DNA of 64,000 nucleotides from Emticicia soli (GTDB lineage Bacteria > Bacteroidota > Bacteroidia > Cytophagales > Spirosomataceae): contig NZ_JBBEWC010000005.1 of the NCBI RefSeq assembly GCF_037860775.1, positions 458,137 to 522,136 of the forward strand, read 5' to 3'. The notes under the pieces were generated by a model. It saw nothing but the letters and a program-made list of their open reading frames with translations, searched no databases and was not told the origin of the DNA. Numbering within the stretch: position 1 is the first letter of the stretch; each line of letters opens with the position of its first letter. The translations under genes were made by a program, and so were the position numbers. Below, one piece after another: positions 17,837 to 26,045 of the stretch.

Positions 17837-19207
17837 TCAATCCATAATTCTTTCGCCAACAACTAGCGAGTAGCTGTTACACCACAATATATTTTCATAG
17901 ACGCTATTGAATCTCTTCTGAAATGATGCCCAAATGTCGATGCCGGGTATATAAAAAGTTTTGGCGTCAGTCTGTATGATTCGGTACTCCATATAGCTTG
18001 GTAGCTTTATGTAAGGCGTTTTGTCTTTCAGATATATCTCTACTGTGCCAAGTTTATCAATCTTATATTTACCAACCATACCTTGCATTTGTTGTTCGCC
18101 TATCTTGTCGGCTTGTGGCTCTGCAATGGCTTGTGTTTTGCGACCCTCCATGATGTCGAGCAGAGCTGCTGTTAGTTGTGGACGTGCCCATTGTGGCATA
18201 TTGGTATTGCTCACAAACGAAACGGTAAACTGTTGCTTGGTATCGTAATAGACGAAGCTATAAAAACCTGCCACACTTCCCCAGTAGTAATAGGCATTTT
18301 GGTTACGGCCCTGATACCAGCCACCGAGACGCAACATAGAAAGTTTGCCCTGAATACTCACCCACGAATTGATGATTGACAAAAGGGACTCGCTGAGAAT
18401 AGGTTTATTATAAAAAGACTCGCCCCATAGATACAAGTCTTTGGCCGAAAACCAGATGTTACCACCACCGTAAAACCCCTCTCGGTCGCCGATGTCGTTA
18501 AGCTTAAAGGTATCATCTACAAAGGTATATGCTTTCACTCTTTCGCCCGGCCATTGATTGAGCATCGGCGGACGTACGTAACTCTGATACATTTTGAGTG
18601 GTTCAAAAAAAAATCTGCTCAAAAAGCGCTGATAAGATTCTCCGCTTACACGTTCTACAATAGCAGCCGCAATATCAAAACCTCTGCTATCATGGCTAAA
18701 ATTGCTGTATGGAGGGTATAGTAAAGCAGGTTTTTCCTGATTTAAGACCTTAATCATAGCTTGTGTGCTAAGTGCCTCGGTAACAGGAATTTTGCCAAAA
18801 TAGTAGTCATAATCGGGCAGCCCACCGGTACTGTGTGTAAGCAGATTCCAGATTTGCGTATGAGCATAGGGGTATTCAGGAATGTATTTTTGCACCGAAT
18901 CGAGCAGATTAAGTTTTTGCTGCTCGGCCAATAGCAAAATAGAAGCTGCCGTAAAGGTTTCCGCAATAGCTCCGCCATCGGTTGGAATATCGGCATTAAA
19001 GAGAGCAGAGCCGTCAGTAAATCCATAGCCTTTGCTCAATAAAATGCTATCTCGCTCACCCACCACTATTGCCCCATTAAACAGAGTCCGCTGATTTAAC
19101 TGCTTAAGCAGGCTATCAATAGCGGCAACTTTTGCTTTGTTTTGCGCTATCAGCGGCTCACCAAGAAGAAGAAAAAAAACGAGTACAAAAAGGTTGGAAT
19201 ACTTCAT
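17837..19207 (-). CDS. Serine-hydrolase (beta-lactamase class C fold) homologue, catalytic residues lost
   Basis: The 456-residue protein has a signal peptide (FFLLLGEPLIAQ) and the class C beta-lactamase/DD-peptidase fold: FNGAIVVGERDSILLSKGYG, a helix, LLTHSTGGLPDY, IAAAIVERVSGESYQRFL and a C-terminal lipocalin-like tail from ~380. The SxxK catalytic motif that should precede FTAA reads Ala80-Ile-Ala-Glu83, so both nucleophile and general base are missing. The Tyr-x-Asn motif is kept (YSN at 167-169). The HxG motif strand reads WGSVAGF. It is probably a non-catalytic binding protein or sensor. It ends beside the decayed region, but its own reading frame is intact. Confidence 0.8.
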   Translation of the reverse strand: MKYSNLFVLVFFLLLGEPLIAQNKAKVAAIDSLLKQLNQRTLFNGAIVVGERDSILLSKGYGFTDGSALFNADIPTDGGAIAETFTAASILLLAEQQKLNLLDSVQKYIPEYPYAHTQIWNLLTHSTGGLPDYDYYFGKIPVTEALSTQAMIKVLNQEKPALLYPPYSNFSHDSRGFDIAAAIVERVSGESYQRFLSRFFFEPLKMYQSYVRPPMLNQWPGERVKAYTFVDDTFKLNDIGDREGFYGGGNIWFSAKDLYLWGESFYNKPILSESLLSIINSWVSIQGKLSMLRLGGWYQGRNQNAYYYWGSVAGFYSFVYYDTKQQFTVSFVSNTNMPQWARPQLTAALLDIMEGRKTQAIAEPQADKIGEQQMQGMVGKYKIDKLGTVEIYLKDKTPYIKLPSYMEYRIIQTDAKTFYIPGIDIWASFQKRFNSVYENILWCNSYSLVVGERIMD

Positions 19208-19470
19208 AAAGAATCGGGCGGCAAGTTTTATTTGTGATTACATGGGCGTGCATGTATCACAATAATCATGGCACAAACTAAATTAAAATTTGAATATACG
19301 GCAATTTTTTTAATCTGACAGAAAAGCTGGCGAATTGTTAGGCACTGGCACAGGATTTTTGTTTTACTCGTAGCAATTTTTCTAACGCAATAGTGTTTAG
19401 TATTTGTTGACGTGCATAATATAAACAGTAGGTAGTAGCAATGATGAGAGTAATGAGAATAGAAATTCAA

Positions 19471-20298
19471 ATGGTGAAAAAGTATCTTTTAGGTATAGTA
19501 ATAGGCATTTTTATTGTATCATGTGAAGACCCGGACATAATTAAGGGTAGGGATAATAACCTGGCATTGGGGAATCCGTCTAAGGCCGGAACTGCCGAAA
19601 ACAATTATCTGCTTGAAAAACCTCAATATACAGTTTCTTATAATCGCTCGAAGGGTACAGCTAATTGGGTTTCATGGCATTTGTCAACGGCATGGTTTGG
19701 CGATGTAACAAGGGCCGATAATTTCAGACAAGACGATGCCCTGCCCGCAGGCTGGTATAAAACAAAATCAGCTGACTATGTGAATTCGGGCTTTGATAGG
19801 GGACACCTGTGTCCGTCAGACGATAGAGATGGTTCTGTTGCCGACAATGATGCTACCTTCTTGATGACAAACATTATCCCGCAGTCGCCCAACAGTAACC
19901 GTGAACCTTGGGCGAATCTGGAGACGTATTGCCGCAAACTGGTTACCACTGGAAACGAAATGTATATTGTGGCTGGCGTATGGGGGCAGGGAGGAAGCGG
20001 CAGCAACGGAGGCACTACCAAAACATTAGCCGATGGCCGTATAACAGTACCCGAGTTTTTGTGGAAAGTGATTCTGATACTACCTGTTGGCGACGACGAC
20101 CAGAACAGAATCAATAGCAACACAAGAGTAATTGCCATAAAAATACCTAACCGTCAATCAATAGAAAACGACTGGGGGAAATATAGAGTAAGTGTTGACG
20201 AATTAGAAGACTTAACAGGTTATGATTTTTTTTCAAATCTATCTACAAGCTTGCAAAAGCAGTTGGAGGGGAAGAAGGATGGGGGAGGGACTTATTGA
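19471..20298 (+). CDS. Secreted DNA/RNA non-specific endonuclease (lipoprotein)
   Basis: ATG at 19471 is chosen because it places a lipoprotein signal (YLLGIVIGIFIVSC, Cys18) at the N-terminus; the frame is open 10 codons earlier. The 275-residue protein is a beta-beta-alpha-metal (NUC) endonuclease: it has the catalytic DRGH at 109-112 in GFDRGHLCPSDDR, the Mg-binding Asn in FLMTNIIPQSPNSNR, and the WANLE helix. A Ser/Gly-rich loop (GGSGSNGG) is inserted mid-domain. It is likely anchored to the outer membrane or periplasmic face and used to degrade external nucleic acids. No immunity protein is needed for exported scavenger nucleases of this type. Confidence 0.88.
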   Translation: MVKKYLLGIVIGIFIVSCEDPDIIKGRDNNLALGNPSKAGTAENNYLLEKPQYTVSYNRSKGTANWVSWHLSTAWFGDVTRADNFRQDDALPAGWYKTKSADYVNSGFDRGHLCPSDDRDGSVADNDATFLMTNIIPQSPNSNREPWANLETYCRKLVTTGNEMYIVAGVWGQGGSGSNGGTTKTLADGRITVPEFLWKVILILPVGDDDQNRINSNTRVIAIKIPNRQSIENDWGKYRVSVDELEDLTGYDFFSNLSTSLQKQLEGKKDGGGTY

Positions 20299-20461
20299 TT
20301 GATTTATGTCTTAATCAAGTCGGTCTGTCGTGCACCTAATCTAATGCTAAACATAAGAAGCAAGATTTAACCACTGTGAGTGAAAAGCGACAATATTTCC
20401 CGCTAGGCTTAGCTATATAGAAGATTTTGCCAAGATAGAATAACTTAGCAAGAGTTATTTT

Positions 20462-20824
20462 TTACCCTAAAAGAATTATATTTTCAGCCTTAATGTAATC
20501 ATTGTCCGCTATATTACTTTCATCATTATGAGTATGCGACGGGTCTAAAGAAATGTAAAATATATTCTCTTCTTTAAAGAATTTATAGGTTTCGATATTG
20601 TAGAAATAGTTGTCAGAACTGTAGGAAAAAGAGTATTCTGAAACCCCGATGAATTGAAGCTTAATATTTTTCATCTTTTTAGAATACATCAATTCTATAT
20701 TCAAATCAATTTGAAGTCTATGCTCTTTGGTATAGATAGAGATACCCACTAATTTACCACTAATTAAGCTCTCATTGTTTGACAGTATTTCAATTACATC
20801 AGTATCAGTTGCTATTATATTCAT
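20462..20824 (-). CDS. Small protein of unknown function
   Basis: About 120 residues from the ATG at 20824; the frame is also open to a GTG at 20845, placed directly after the stop of the upstream AlkD-like gene. The content is alternating hydrophobic strands with acidic loops (ISIYTKEHRLQIDLNIEL, KNIKLQFIGVSEYSFSY, FYISLDPSHTHNDESN), suggesting a beta-sandwich. Such compact acidic proteins are often immunity proteins, but I see no toxin beside it and make no functional claim. It is the last gene of a four-gene leftward operon. Confidence 0.6.
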   Translation of the reverse strand: MNIIATDTDVIEILSNNESLISGKLVGISIYTKEHRLQIDLNIELMYSKKMKNIKLQFIGVSEYSFSYSSDNYFYNIETYKFFKEENIFYISLDPSHTHNDESNIADNDYIKAENIILLG

Positions 20825-20845
20825 GGCAAAATCTATTAAATTCAC

Positions 20846-21511
20846 TCACCCCTTCCGTTTCAGCATCTCATTTATCCAGATAGGGGCGAAGGGGGAGGTA
20901 CAGCCTTTGGAAACGGGGTAATCACGGTAGATGCCTAGTTTTTCGCCTATTGCTAAGGCTCGTTCACGGTAGGTGGGATGATTAATGCCAATTTGCGCCA
21001 ATGCTGAATTCATTGTCCATTGAGTTTCGGGGGCGGCTGTTGGCATTTCGGTTTCTAGCCTGTCGAGTAGGGCTTTAATATCTATTCCTTCAGGTTCTCG
21101 GGCTATTCGGCCACTGGTGAGACTCCAACCTGCTCGTGCCGCCATTGGGTCTGTCGACTGCATCCATTTTTGGCGAAGTTCTTCTTTATCAGGGTGTAGT
21201 TTTATGACATAAGAATAAAGCCAATCGGCTAGTTGGTCGAACTTAACAGAGCGCACCATACTGTCAAGCTCTTGCGTAGATAGTGTCTTGGGAACCATTA
21301 TTAAAGTAGCCAGTAGTTGAGCATCGATATTGCCGGTTGCCCAAAGCTCCAATCCTAATACATGATTAGTCTTTATTTTCTTGGCCATGGTTCTGAGGTC
21401 GCCCATTTTTACGCCAAACATATTGTCGTGCGCACCCGTTTTTTTGTTGTGTTTAAGTACTCCTTCGTTTGAGAGAGACTCAAGTTGTGCAAATATCTGC
21501 TCAATAGTCAT
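20846..21511 (-). CDS. AlkD-like DNA alkylation repair protein
   Basis: The 221-residue all-helical protein is of the ALK (HEAT-like repeat) DNA glycosylase family, which removes N3- and N7-alkylated purines. Recognisable segments are LSNEGVLKHNKKTGAHDNMFGVKMGDLR at the N-terminus (the family form is NxxKxGxxxxxxGVxxxxLR), the helix LGLELWATGNIDAQLLATLI, and TQWTMNSALAQIGINHP. The ending CTSPFAPIWINEMLKRK is also typical. The reading frame is intact and of usual length. It lies in an operon with two upstream genes and one downstream. Confidence 0.85.
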   Translation of the reverse strand: MTIEQIFAQLESLSNEGVLKHNKKTGAHDNMFGVKMGDLRTMAKKIKTNHVLGLELWATGNIDAQLLATLIMVPKTLSTQELDSMVRSVKFDQLADWLYSYVIKLHPDKEELRQKWMQSTDPMAARAGWSLTSGRIAREPEGIDIKALLDRLETEMPTAAPETQWTMNSALAQIGINHPTYRERALAIGEKLGIYRDYPVSKGCTSPFAPIWINEMLKRKG

Positions 21512-21552
21512 GTTATGAGAATTTTTACACTAAATTACTCAATCTTTTTAAA

Positions 21553-21870
21553 TCAGAAAGCTTTTAGATGCGGTATAAAATTAGTTTCTACCTCATAACA
21601 AAAAGCATAGAGAAACAAAAAATTGGCGACAACAAAGGCAAGGTATTGAATGATATGGGAAAATGCCAGCCGTGCCGATTGGAATAGATACCAATGCCAG
21701 ATAAAACTAATCCCGACAGCAGAATAAAAATGTGCTAACTTCTTTGCATGACTCTGAACGCCAAATCCATGTTTTCTTTGTTCAGGAACGCTCGTCTGAG
21801 ATATTTGTGTAAGGTTTGGTGTGTAAAAATATATAAAATGGTCTAAAGGAAGATTTGAAAATAAACTCAC
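21553..21870 (-). CDS. Possible small membrane protein
   Basis: The 105-residue frame starts at a GTG that overlaps the stop of the upstream gene (GGTGA) and has two hydrophobic stretches, FYSAVGISFIWHWYLF and HIIQYLAFVVANFLFLYAF. The start overlap with its neighbour is typical of real operons here. Composition is biased and no family is recognised, so a chance ORF or decayed gene remains possible. Confidence 0.4.
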   Translation of the reverse strand: MSLFSNLPLDHFIYFYTPNLTQISQTSVPEQRKHGFGVQSHAKKLAHFYSAVGISFIWHWYLFQSARLAFSHIIQYLAFVVANFLFLYAFCYEVETNFIPHLKAF

Positions 21871-22298
21871 CGCCCAGTAGTCCGCGCTTTCAAATCGCCA
21901 TAACTGTTGTTGTATTCTTTGTCTTTTTTAGGGTGTGTAAATTTAATAGCCGACCACACGGCGTTTACACTCAAGGCAGTACTTTCAACCAAGCCTGATT
22001 GATAACCAATCTTAATCACCTTTGGCAAGGATAAATCAGTCCCTAATTGCTTGTTTTTAGGCCATGATACCCACAGCATACCCGTAAGTTTTAGATGAGG
22101 TTTCAGTTTAGGAAATTGTTCACGAAGTTCTACCTCTGTTTTTACGAATAGATGAATATACTCGAATTCTCCTGTGGCATTTTCGGTGCTTTCAATTTCG
22201 GGCAGATTTATAGCTTCTATGGCATCGGCCGGAGCATTAACAAATAAGGCTTTGCTGTTTGGCTTAATACCCATTTTCTGTGCTACTGTTCTGCTCAT
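21867..22298 (-). CDS. DUF3052-family protein
   Basis: The 143-residue soluble protein starts MSRTVAQKMGIKPNSKALFVN. It has LHLFVKTEVEL-like and KLTGMLWVSWPKNK segments and closes with VDNxW-type residues (SALSVNAVWSAIKF) as in DUF3052 proteins. The function is unknown; members are found beside diverse stress genes. It is the first gene of the leftward operon that includes the AlkD-like protein. Confidence 0.75.
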   Translation of the reverse strand: MSRTVAQKMGIKPNSKALFVNAPADAIEAINLPEIESTENATGEFEYIHLFVKTEVELREQFPKLKPHLKLTGMLWVSWPKNKQLGTDLSLPKVIKIGYQSGLVESTALSVNAVWSAIKFTHPKKDKEYNNSYGDLKARTTGR

Positions 22299-22357
22299 TG
22301 TTGTGTAGATATAGTCAATAAACGAATTTCATATAAACACCCTAGAGGGTCGTTTTG

Positions 22358-22632
22358 TTTGGAGTGCCGTGTTTGTCTTTTGCCCAAAAGTGGACAAGTA
22401 AGTGTCCGAAAACGGACGTTCTTGGTCTAATGGTATTCTGGCATTGAAGTTATGGTTGTAAAATATTATTTGGAATCGCTAAGTCCTTACGTATTAGTTT
22501 ATCGCCGAAAAAGTAAGAAGAGGGACTTTTAAGCACTGTTTTCATAGTTTAGGAGGATAGAGTTGGAAAGTGTGCCAAATAATATTCTGCAAAACGCCTA
22601 AGCCCGAATGTCCATTTTCTCGCTTGGCACTC
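22358..22632. repeat. Imperfect long inverted repeat between the DUF3052 gene and padR
   Basis: The ends TTTGGAGTGCC (about 22358-22368) and GGCACTCC (22625-22632) are inverted. Inside, AAATATTATTTGG and CCAAATAATATT (about 22463 and 22575) and AAGTCC/GGACTT also pair. There is no ORF. It may be a decayed miniature element or a large structured leader. Arms are short and imperfect. Confidence 0.4.
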
Positions 22633-22633
22633 C

Positions 22634-22719
22634 ATTTGTTTAACAAATATAAATGAAATACATCTCGGCCTTGTTTATTAGCTTAATTTGAAAGCGCAGC
22701 CCGATTTGTTTAGCAAATA
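22634..22719 (+). promoter_or_regulatory. Two near-identical palindromic sites upstream of padR
   Basis: ATTTGTTTAACAAATA (22634-22649) and ATTTGTTTAGCAAATA (22704-22719) are spaced 70 bases apart, and both are followed shortly by AATGAAATA. Each is an inverted repeat ATTTG-N5-CAAAT. They are likely operators for a dimeric regulator, possibly PadR itself. The same palindrome occurs at the marR promoter (50694-50711). Confidence 0.5.
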
Positions 22720-22752
22720 ATAATGAAATAACCCGATTAAACAATAGGTATT

Positions 22753-23079
22753 ATGGGACGACCCTATTTAGGCGAATTTGAGGAACTGGTTTTGCTCACC
22801 GTAGCCATGCTGGAGGGTGAGGCTTATGGAGTTACAATAGCAGCCGAACTCAAAAAGCGTACCGACCGCGTAATTACACTCAGCGGTGTACACATTGCTT
22901 TGTACCGACTAGAAGAAAAAGGCTTCTTGAAGTCGGAATTAGGTGGAGCTACTAACGAGCGTGGCGGCCGACGAAAAAGATTTTTCCGTATAACAGCCTT
23001 AGGCAAACGCACACTAGATGAAATGCGCCAAGTACGCAACGAGTTATGGAGCGCAATTCCTAAACTTTCGTTCAATTAA
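22753..23079 (+). CDS. PadR-family transcriptional regulator
   Basis: The 108-residue winged-helix protein reads MGRPYLGEFEELVLLTVAML at the start. The core YGVTIAAELKKRTDRVITLSGVHIALYRLEEKGFL and the wing ERGGRRKRFFRIT are typical of PadR. The short C-terminus (helix LDEMRQVRNELWS) gives a two-helix dimer type. In Bacteroidota, genes of this subtype precede permeases with a prefix domain, as here, so it most likely controls the three permease genes downstream. Palindromic sites upstream are candidate operators. Confidence 0.9.
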   Translation: MGRPYLGEFEELVLLTVAMLEGEAYGVTIAAELKKRTDRVITLSGVHIALYRLEEKGFLKSELGGATNERGGRRKRFFRITALGKRTLDEMRQVRNELWSAIPKLSFN

Positions 23080-23084
23080 AGAAT

Positions 23085-23242
23085 GTCTTGAACTTTGATT
23101 TACCTGATTTGGCTGATTTTATGATTTTACTATAGAATTATGATTAATGTTATAGGGGCTATTATCAACTTGGAGAATGATAAAATCAAGATGTCAAAGA
23201 ATCAGTGTAATCAAATCAATCAGGTAAATCAGAGTTCAAGAT
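23085..23242. repeat. Inverted repeat, TTGAACTnTGATTTA family, copy 1
   Basis: The left end CTTGAACTTTGATTTACC and the right end (reverse complement CTTGAACTCTGATTTACC) flank ~110 bases without an ORF, between padR and the first permease gene. Further copies lie at 28690, 31714, 40248 and 41369. Confidence 0.7.
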
Positions 23243-23256
23243 AAAAATATAAAATT

Positions 23257-25935
23257 ATGAAAAACCACCCCAACATACCCTCTCCTCCACGCTGGGCAGA
23301 TAAGCTGCTGATGGCTTTTTTGCCTGAGGATTTGGCCGAAGAACTGCAAGGTGATATGCACGAGCAGTTTGAAATGCAGGTGGAGGAAATGGGGCTGACC
23401 AAAGCCCGATGGCTGTATGTGTGGGAAGTGCTGCGTTTTTGCCGACCTTATTATTTGAAGCGTCGCTTATCAGCGCAAGCCGATTCTATGAATGACTATT
23501 ACTTTTTAATAAACCCTTATATGATACGCAATTACTTAAAAATCGCCTGGAGAAATCTTCTTAAAAACAAAACCTTCGGATCTATCAACCTATTTGGTTT
23601 GGTTACGGGGCTTACTACCTGTTTACTCATTTTTTTATATGTGAGCGACGAGCTGAGTTTCGACCGCTATCACAAAAATGCCAGTCAAATCTACCGGATT
23701 GATAACGAAATAAAATTTAACGACAACTACAATGATATGGCTGTGTGTTCGCCGCAAGTCGGGGTAGTGTTTAAAGCCTCTTTTCCTGAAATAGAAAACT
23801 ATGTGCGTTTACGGTGGAGAGGGAATCTTTTGTTAAAAAAAGACGGACAAACTGAATTGATACAAAGGGTAGCTTTTGCCGATTCTACGCTTTTTAATGT
23901 GTTCAGTTTTAAGGCTTTGTCGGGTAATCTGGCTACTGCCCTCAACGAACCTAACGGCATTGTACTCACAGAAAAAATAGCCTTGCAGTTTTTTAATAAT
24001 ACCAATATAGCAGGCCAGAGTTTTGTGACCGACCATAAAACATATAAAATCACGGCTGTGATTGAAAACATATCTAAGCAATCGCATTTTAATTTTGATG
24101 TTTTTGTACCCATGTCCGACGACCCCGACAGCAAAGCAACTACTTGGCTCAGCGCAAATTATAATACTTATTTATTGCTGCGTAAAGATGCTAATCTGGC
24201 AACGCTACAAGCTAAAATGGCCAAGATAAACCACGAAAAACTCAGCTTAGAGCTAAAATCAGTCATTAACAAATCGCTTGATGAATTCTTACAGTCTGGA
24301 GGTCTGGCTAATATCAGCCTGACGCCTATGTTAGATATCCATTTAAAATCTCATAAAATAGGAGAACTAGAAGGCAACGGCAATCCTGACAATGTGTATA
24401 TTTTCTCAGTAATCGGGTTTTTGATATTGTTGCTGGCAAGTTTCAACTACACAAATCTTTCTACTGCTGTGGCCACCAATCGGGCTAAAGAGGTAGGTAT
24501 GCGCAAAGTAATGGGTAGTAGCAAACTGAGCATCATTGTCCAGTTTTTATCTGAATCGCTGGTTCTATCGTTTGTAGCTTTATTTATTTCTTATCTCTTG
24601 TTAGCCTTATTGTTACCGACGTTCAATCATCTGGCAAACAAATCTCTAGTATTTCAGGATATTCTGCAGCCACAACTCATTGTGTCTTCTTTGGTGTTGA
24701 TGCTCGTTTTATCCTTGTTTTCGGGTGCTTATCCTGCGTTTTTTATCTCTTCATTTGTGCCTAGTCAGGTATTAAAAGGCAAGATTACCAAAGGCTTTAA
24801 GTCGGGCTGGTTCCGTAATTCGCTCGTTGTATTTCAGTTTAGCATTACAATTATTTTGCTCATAGGTACAATTGTTATTTACCGCCAACTCAACTTTATT
24901 AAGAGTAAAGATATAGGCTATAAGCGTGACCAGGTTTTGGTTTTACAAAACATGGAGGTGTTGAATAAACAAGCTGAAAGTTTCAAAAAAGAATTAAGCA
25001 ACATTTCGGGTGTTGAGTCGGTTTCTAAGAGCGGTTATTTGCCGTCAAATTATTATAGAAACAGCAATACTTTTTTCATAAATCCCGCTGCTGATGGTTC
25101 GGTATCTATGCAAAGCTGGACAGTTGATGACGCCTATATACCTACGTTAGGGATTGAACTATTAAAAGGCCGAAACTTCTCTAAAGAATTTAGCACCGAT
25201 AGTTCAATGGTTATTTTGAACGAAGTAGCTGCCAAAAAATTTGGTGGGAATGATATACTTGGCAAAAAGATTTACACACTGCAAGATATAAATACCAAAG
25301 TAATGATTGCCTACACAGTAGTAGGTATAATTAAAGACTTTAATTTCAGTAATCTGCGGCATGAGGTTACGCCACTTGGGCTGTTTTTGGGTGAAAATCT
25401 GGGAAGTATTTCCATTAAAGTTTCTTCACAAAACCTGCCAGGCTTAATAAGCCAGATAGAAGCGAAGTGGAAGGCTCGTGTACCTGGTCAGGCACTAAAC
25501 TATAGTTTTATGGACGAAGATTTTAATCGTCAGTATGAGGCTGACCAGAAAACAGGCAAAATAGCCACAAGTTTTGCCGTTCTGGCTATTCTAATAGCCT
25601 CTTTAGGCTTATTGGGTCTGGTATTGTACGCAGTTGAGCTTCGCACCAAAGAGATCGGTATCCGCAAAGTACTTGGTGCAAGTATCAGTAGTGTGTATGC
25701 CTTGCTTACAAGAGAATTTATTGTATTGGTACTTGTTGCTATGGTTCTGGCATTTCCGATAGCTTATTATCTGATGCAACGTTGGTTACAGGATTTTGTC
25801 TATCGCATCAATATCGAATGGTGGGTATTTGCAGTAGCAGGGACATTTACAATTGCAGTAGCCTTACTTACTGTCAGCTACCAAGCCATTAAAGCTGCAT
25901 TAATGAACCCAGTGAAGAGTTTGAAGAGTGAGTAG
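23257..25935 (+). CDS. MacB/FtsX-type ABC transporter permease with prefix domain, copy 1
   Basis: The 892-residue permease has three parts. Residues ~8-80 form the soluble 'permease prefix' domain (FLPEDLAEELQGDMHEQFE and YVWEVLRFCRPYYLKRR). Then come a first transmembrane helix and MacB-type periplasmic domain (about 100-370), and an FtsX domain (about 375-500, RAKEVGMRKVMGSS). A second MacB-type domain plus FtsX domain (TKEIGIRKVLGAS near 800) follows, ending AALMNPVKSLKSE. The family works with a separate ATPase to export or sense periplasmic substrates such as peptides or lipids. No ATPase gene is beside it. It is a paralogue of the next two genes, apparently by gene duplication. Confidence 0.9.
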   Translation: MKNHPNIPSPPRWADKLLMAFLPEDLAEELQGDMHEQFEMQVEEMGLTKARWLYVWEVLRFCRPYYLKRRLSAQADSMNDYYFLINPYMIRNYLKIAWRNLLKNKTFGSINLFGLVTGLTTCLLIFLYVSDELSFDRYHKNASQIYRIDNEIKFNDNYNDMAVCSPQVGVVFKASFPEIENYVRLRWRGNLLLKKDGQTELIQRVAFADSTLFNVFSFKALSGNLATALNEPNGIVLTEKIALQFFNNTNIAGQSFVTDHKTYKITAVIENISKQSHFNFDVFVPMSDDPDSKATTWLSANYNTYLLLRKDANLATLQAKMAKINHEKLSLELKSVINKSLDEFLQSGGLANISLTPMLDIHLKSHKIGELEGNGNPDNVYIFSVIGFLILLLASFNYTNLSTAVATNRAKEVGMRKVMGSSKLSIIVQFLSESLVLSFVALFISYLLLALLLPTFNHLANKSLVFQDILQPQLIVSSLVLMLVLSLFSGAYPAFFISSFVPSQVLKGKITKGFKSGWFRNSLVVFQFSITIILLIGTIVIYRQLNFIKSKDIGYKRDQVLVLQNMEVLNKQAESFKKELSNISGVESVSKSGYLPSNYYRNSNTFFINPAADGSVSMQSWTVDDAYIPTLGIELLKGRNFSKEFSTDSSMVILNEVAAKKFGGNDILGKKIYTLQDINTKVMIAYTVVGIIKDFNFSNLRHEVTPLGLFLGENLGSISIKVSSQNLPGLISQIEAKWKARVPGQALNYSFMDEDFNRQYEADQKTGKIATSFAVLAILIASLGLLGLVLYAVELRTKEIGIRKVLGASISSVYALLTREFIVLVLVAMVLAFPIAYYLMQRWLQDFVYRINIEWWVFAVAGTFTIAVALLTVSYQAIKAALMNPVKSLKSE

Positions 25936-25940
25936 GGAAA

Positions 25941-26040
25941 TTTAGTGATTTAGTGAATGAGCCATTGTGTGATTGAATGGCTCAAGCATAGTTCAGACAA
26001 AAAATAGTCGCTAAATCACTCATTTACTAAATCACTGAAT
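25941..26040. repeat. Inverted repeat between permease copies 1 and 2
   Basis: TTTAGTGATTTAGTGAATGAG (25941-25961) pairs with the near reverse complement at 26020-26040. A GTTCAGACAAAAAA motif, the right-end sequence of the TTGAACT repeat family, lies between (25991-26004). The arrangement looks like a mosaic of two repeat types. Confidence 0.55.
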
Positions 26041-26045
26041 AAATT

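Noticed and set aside
20462..20824. Immunity gene of a toxin system
   Set aside because: Acidic beta-rich small protein, but the neighbour is an AlkD-like repair protein and no toxin gene is seen; left as unknown.
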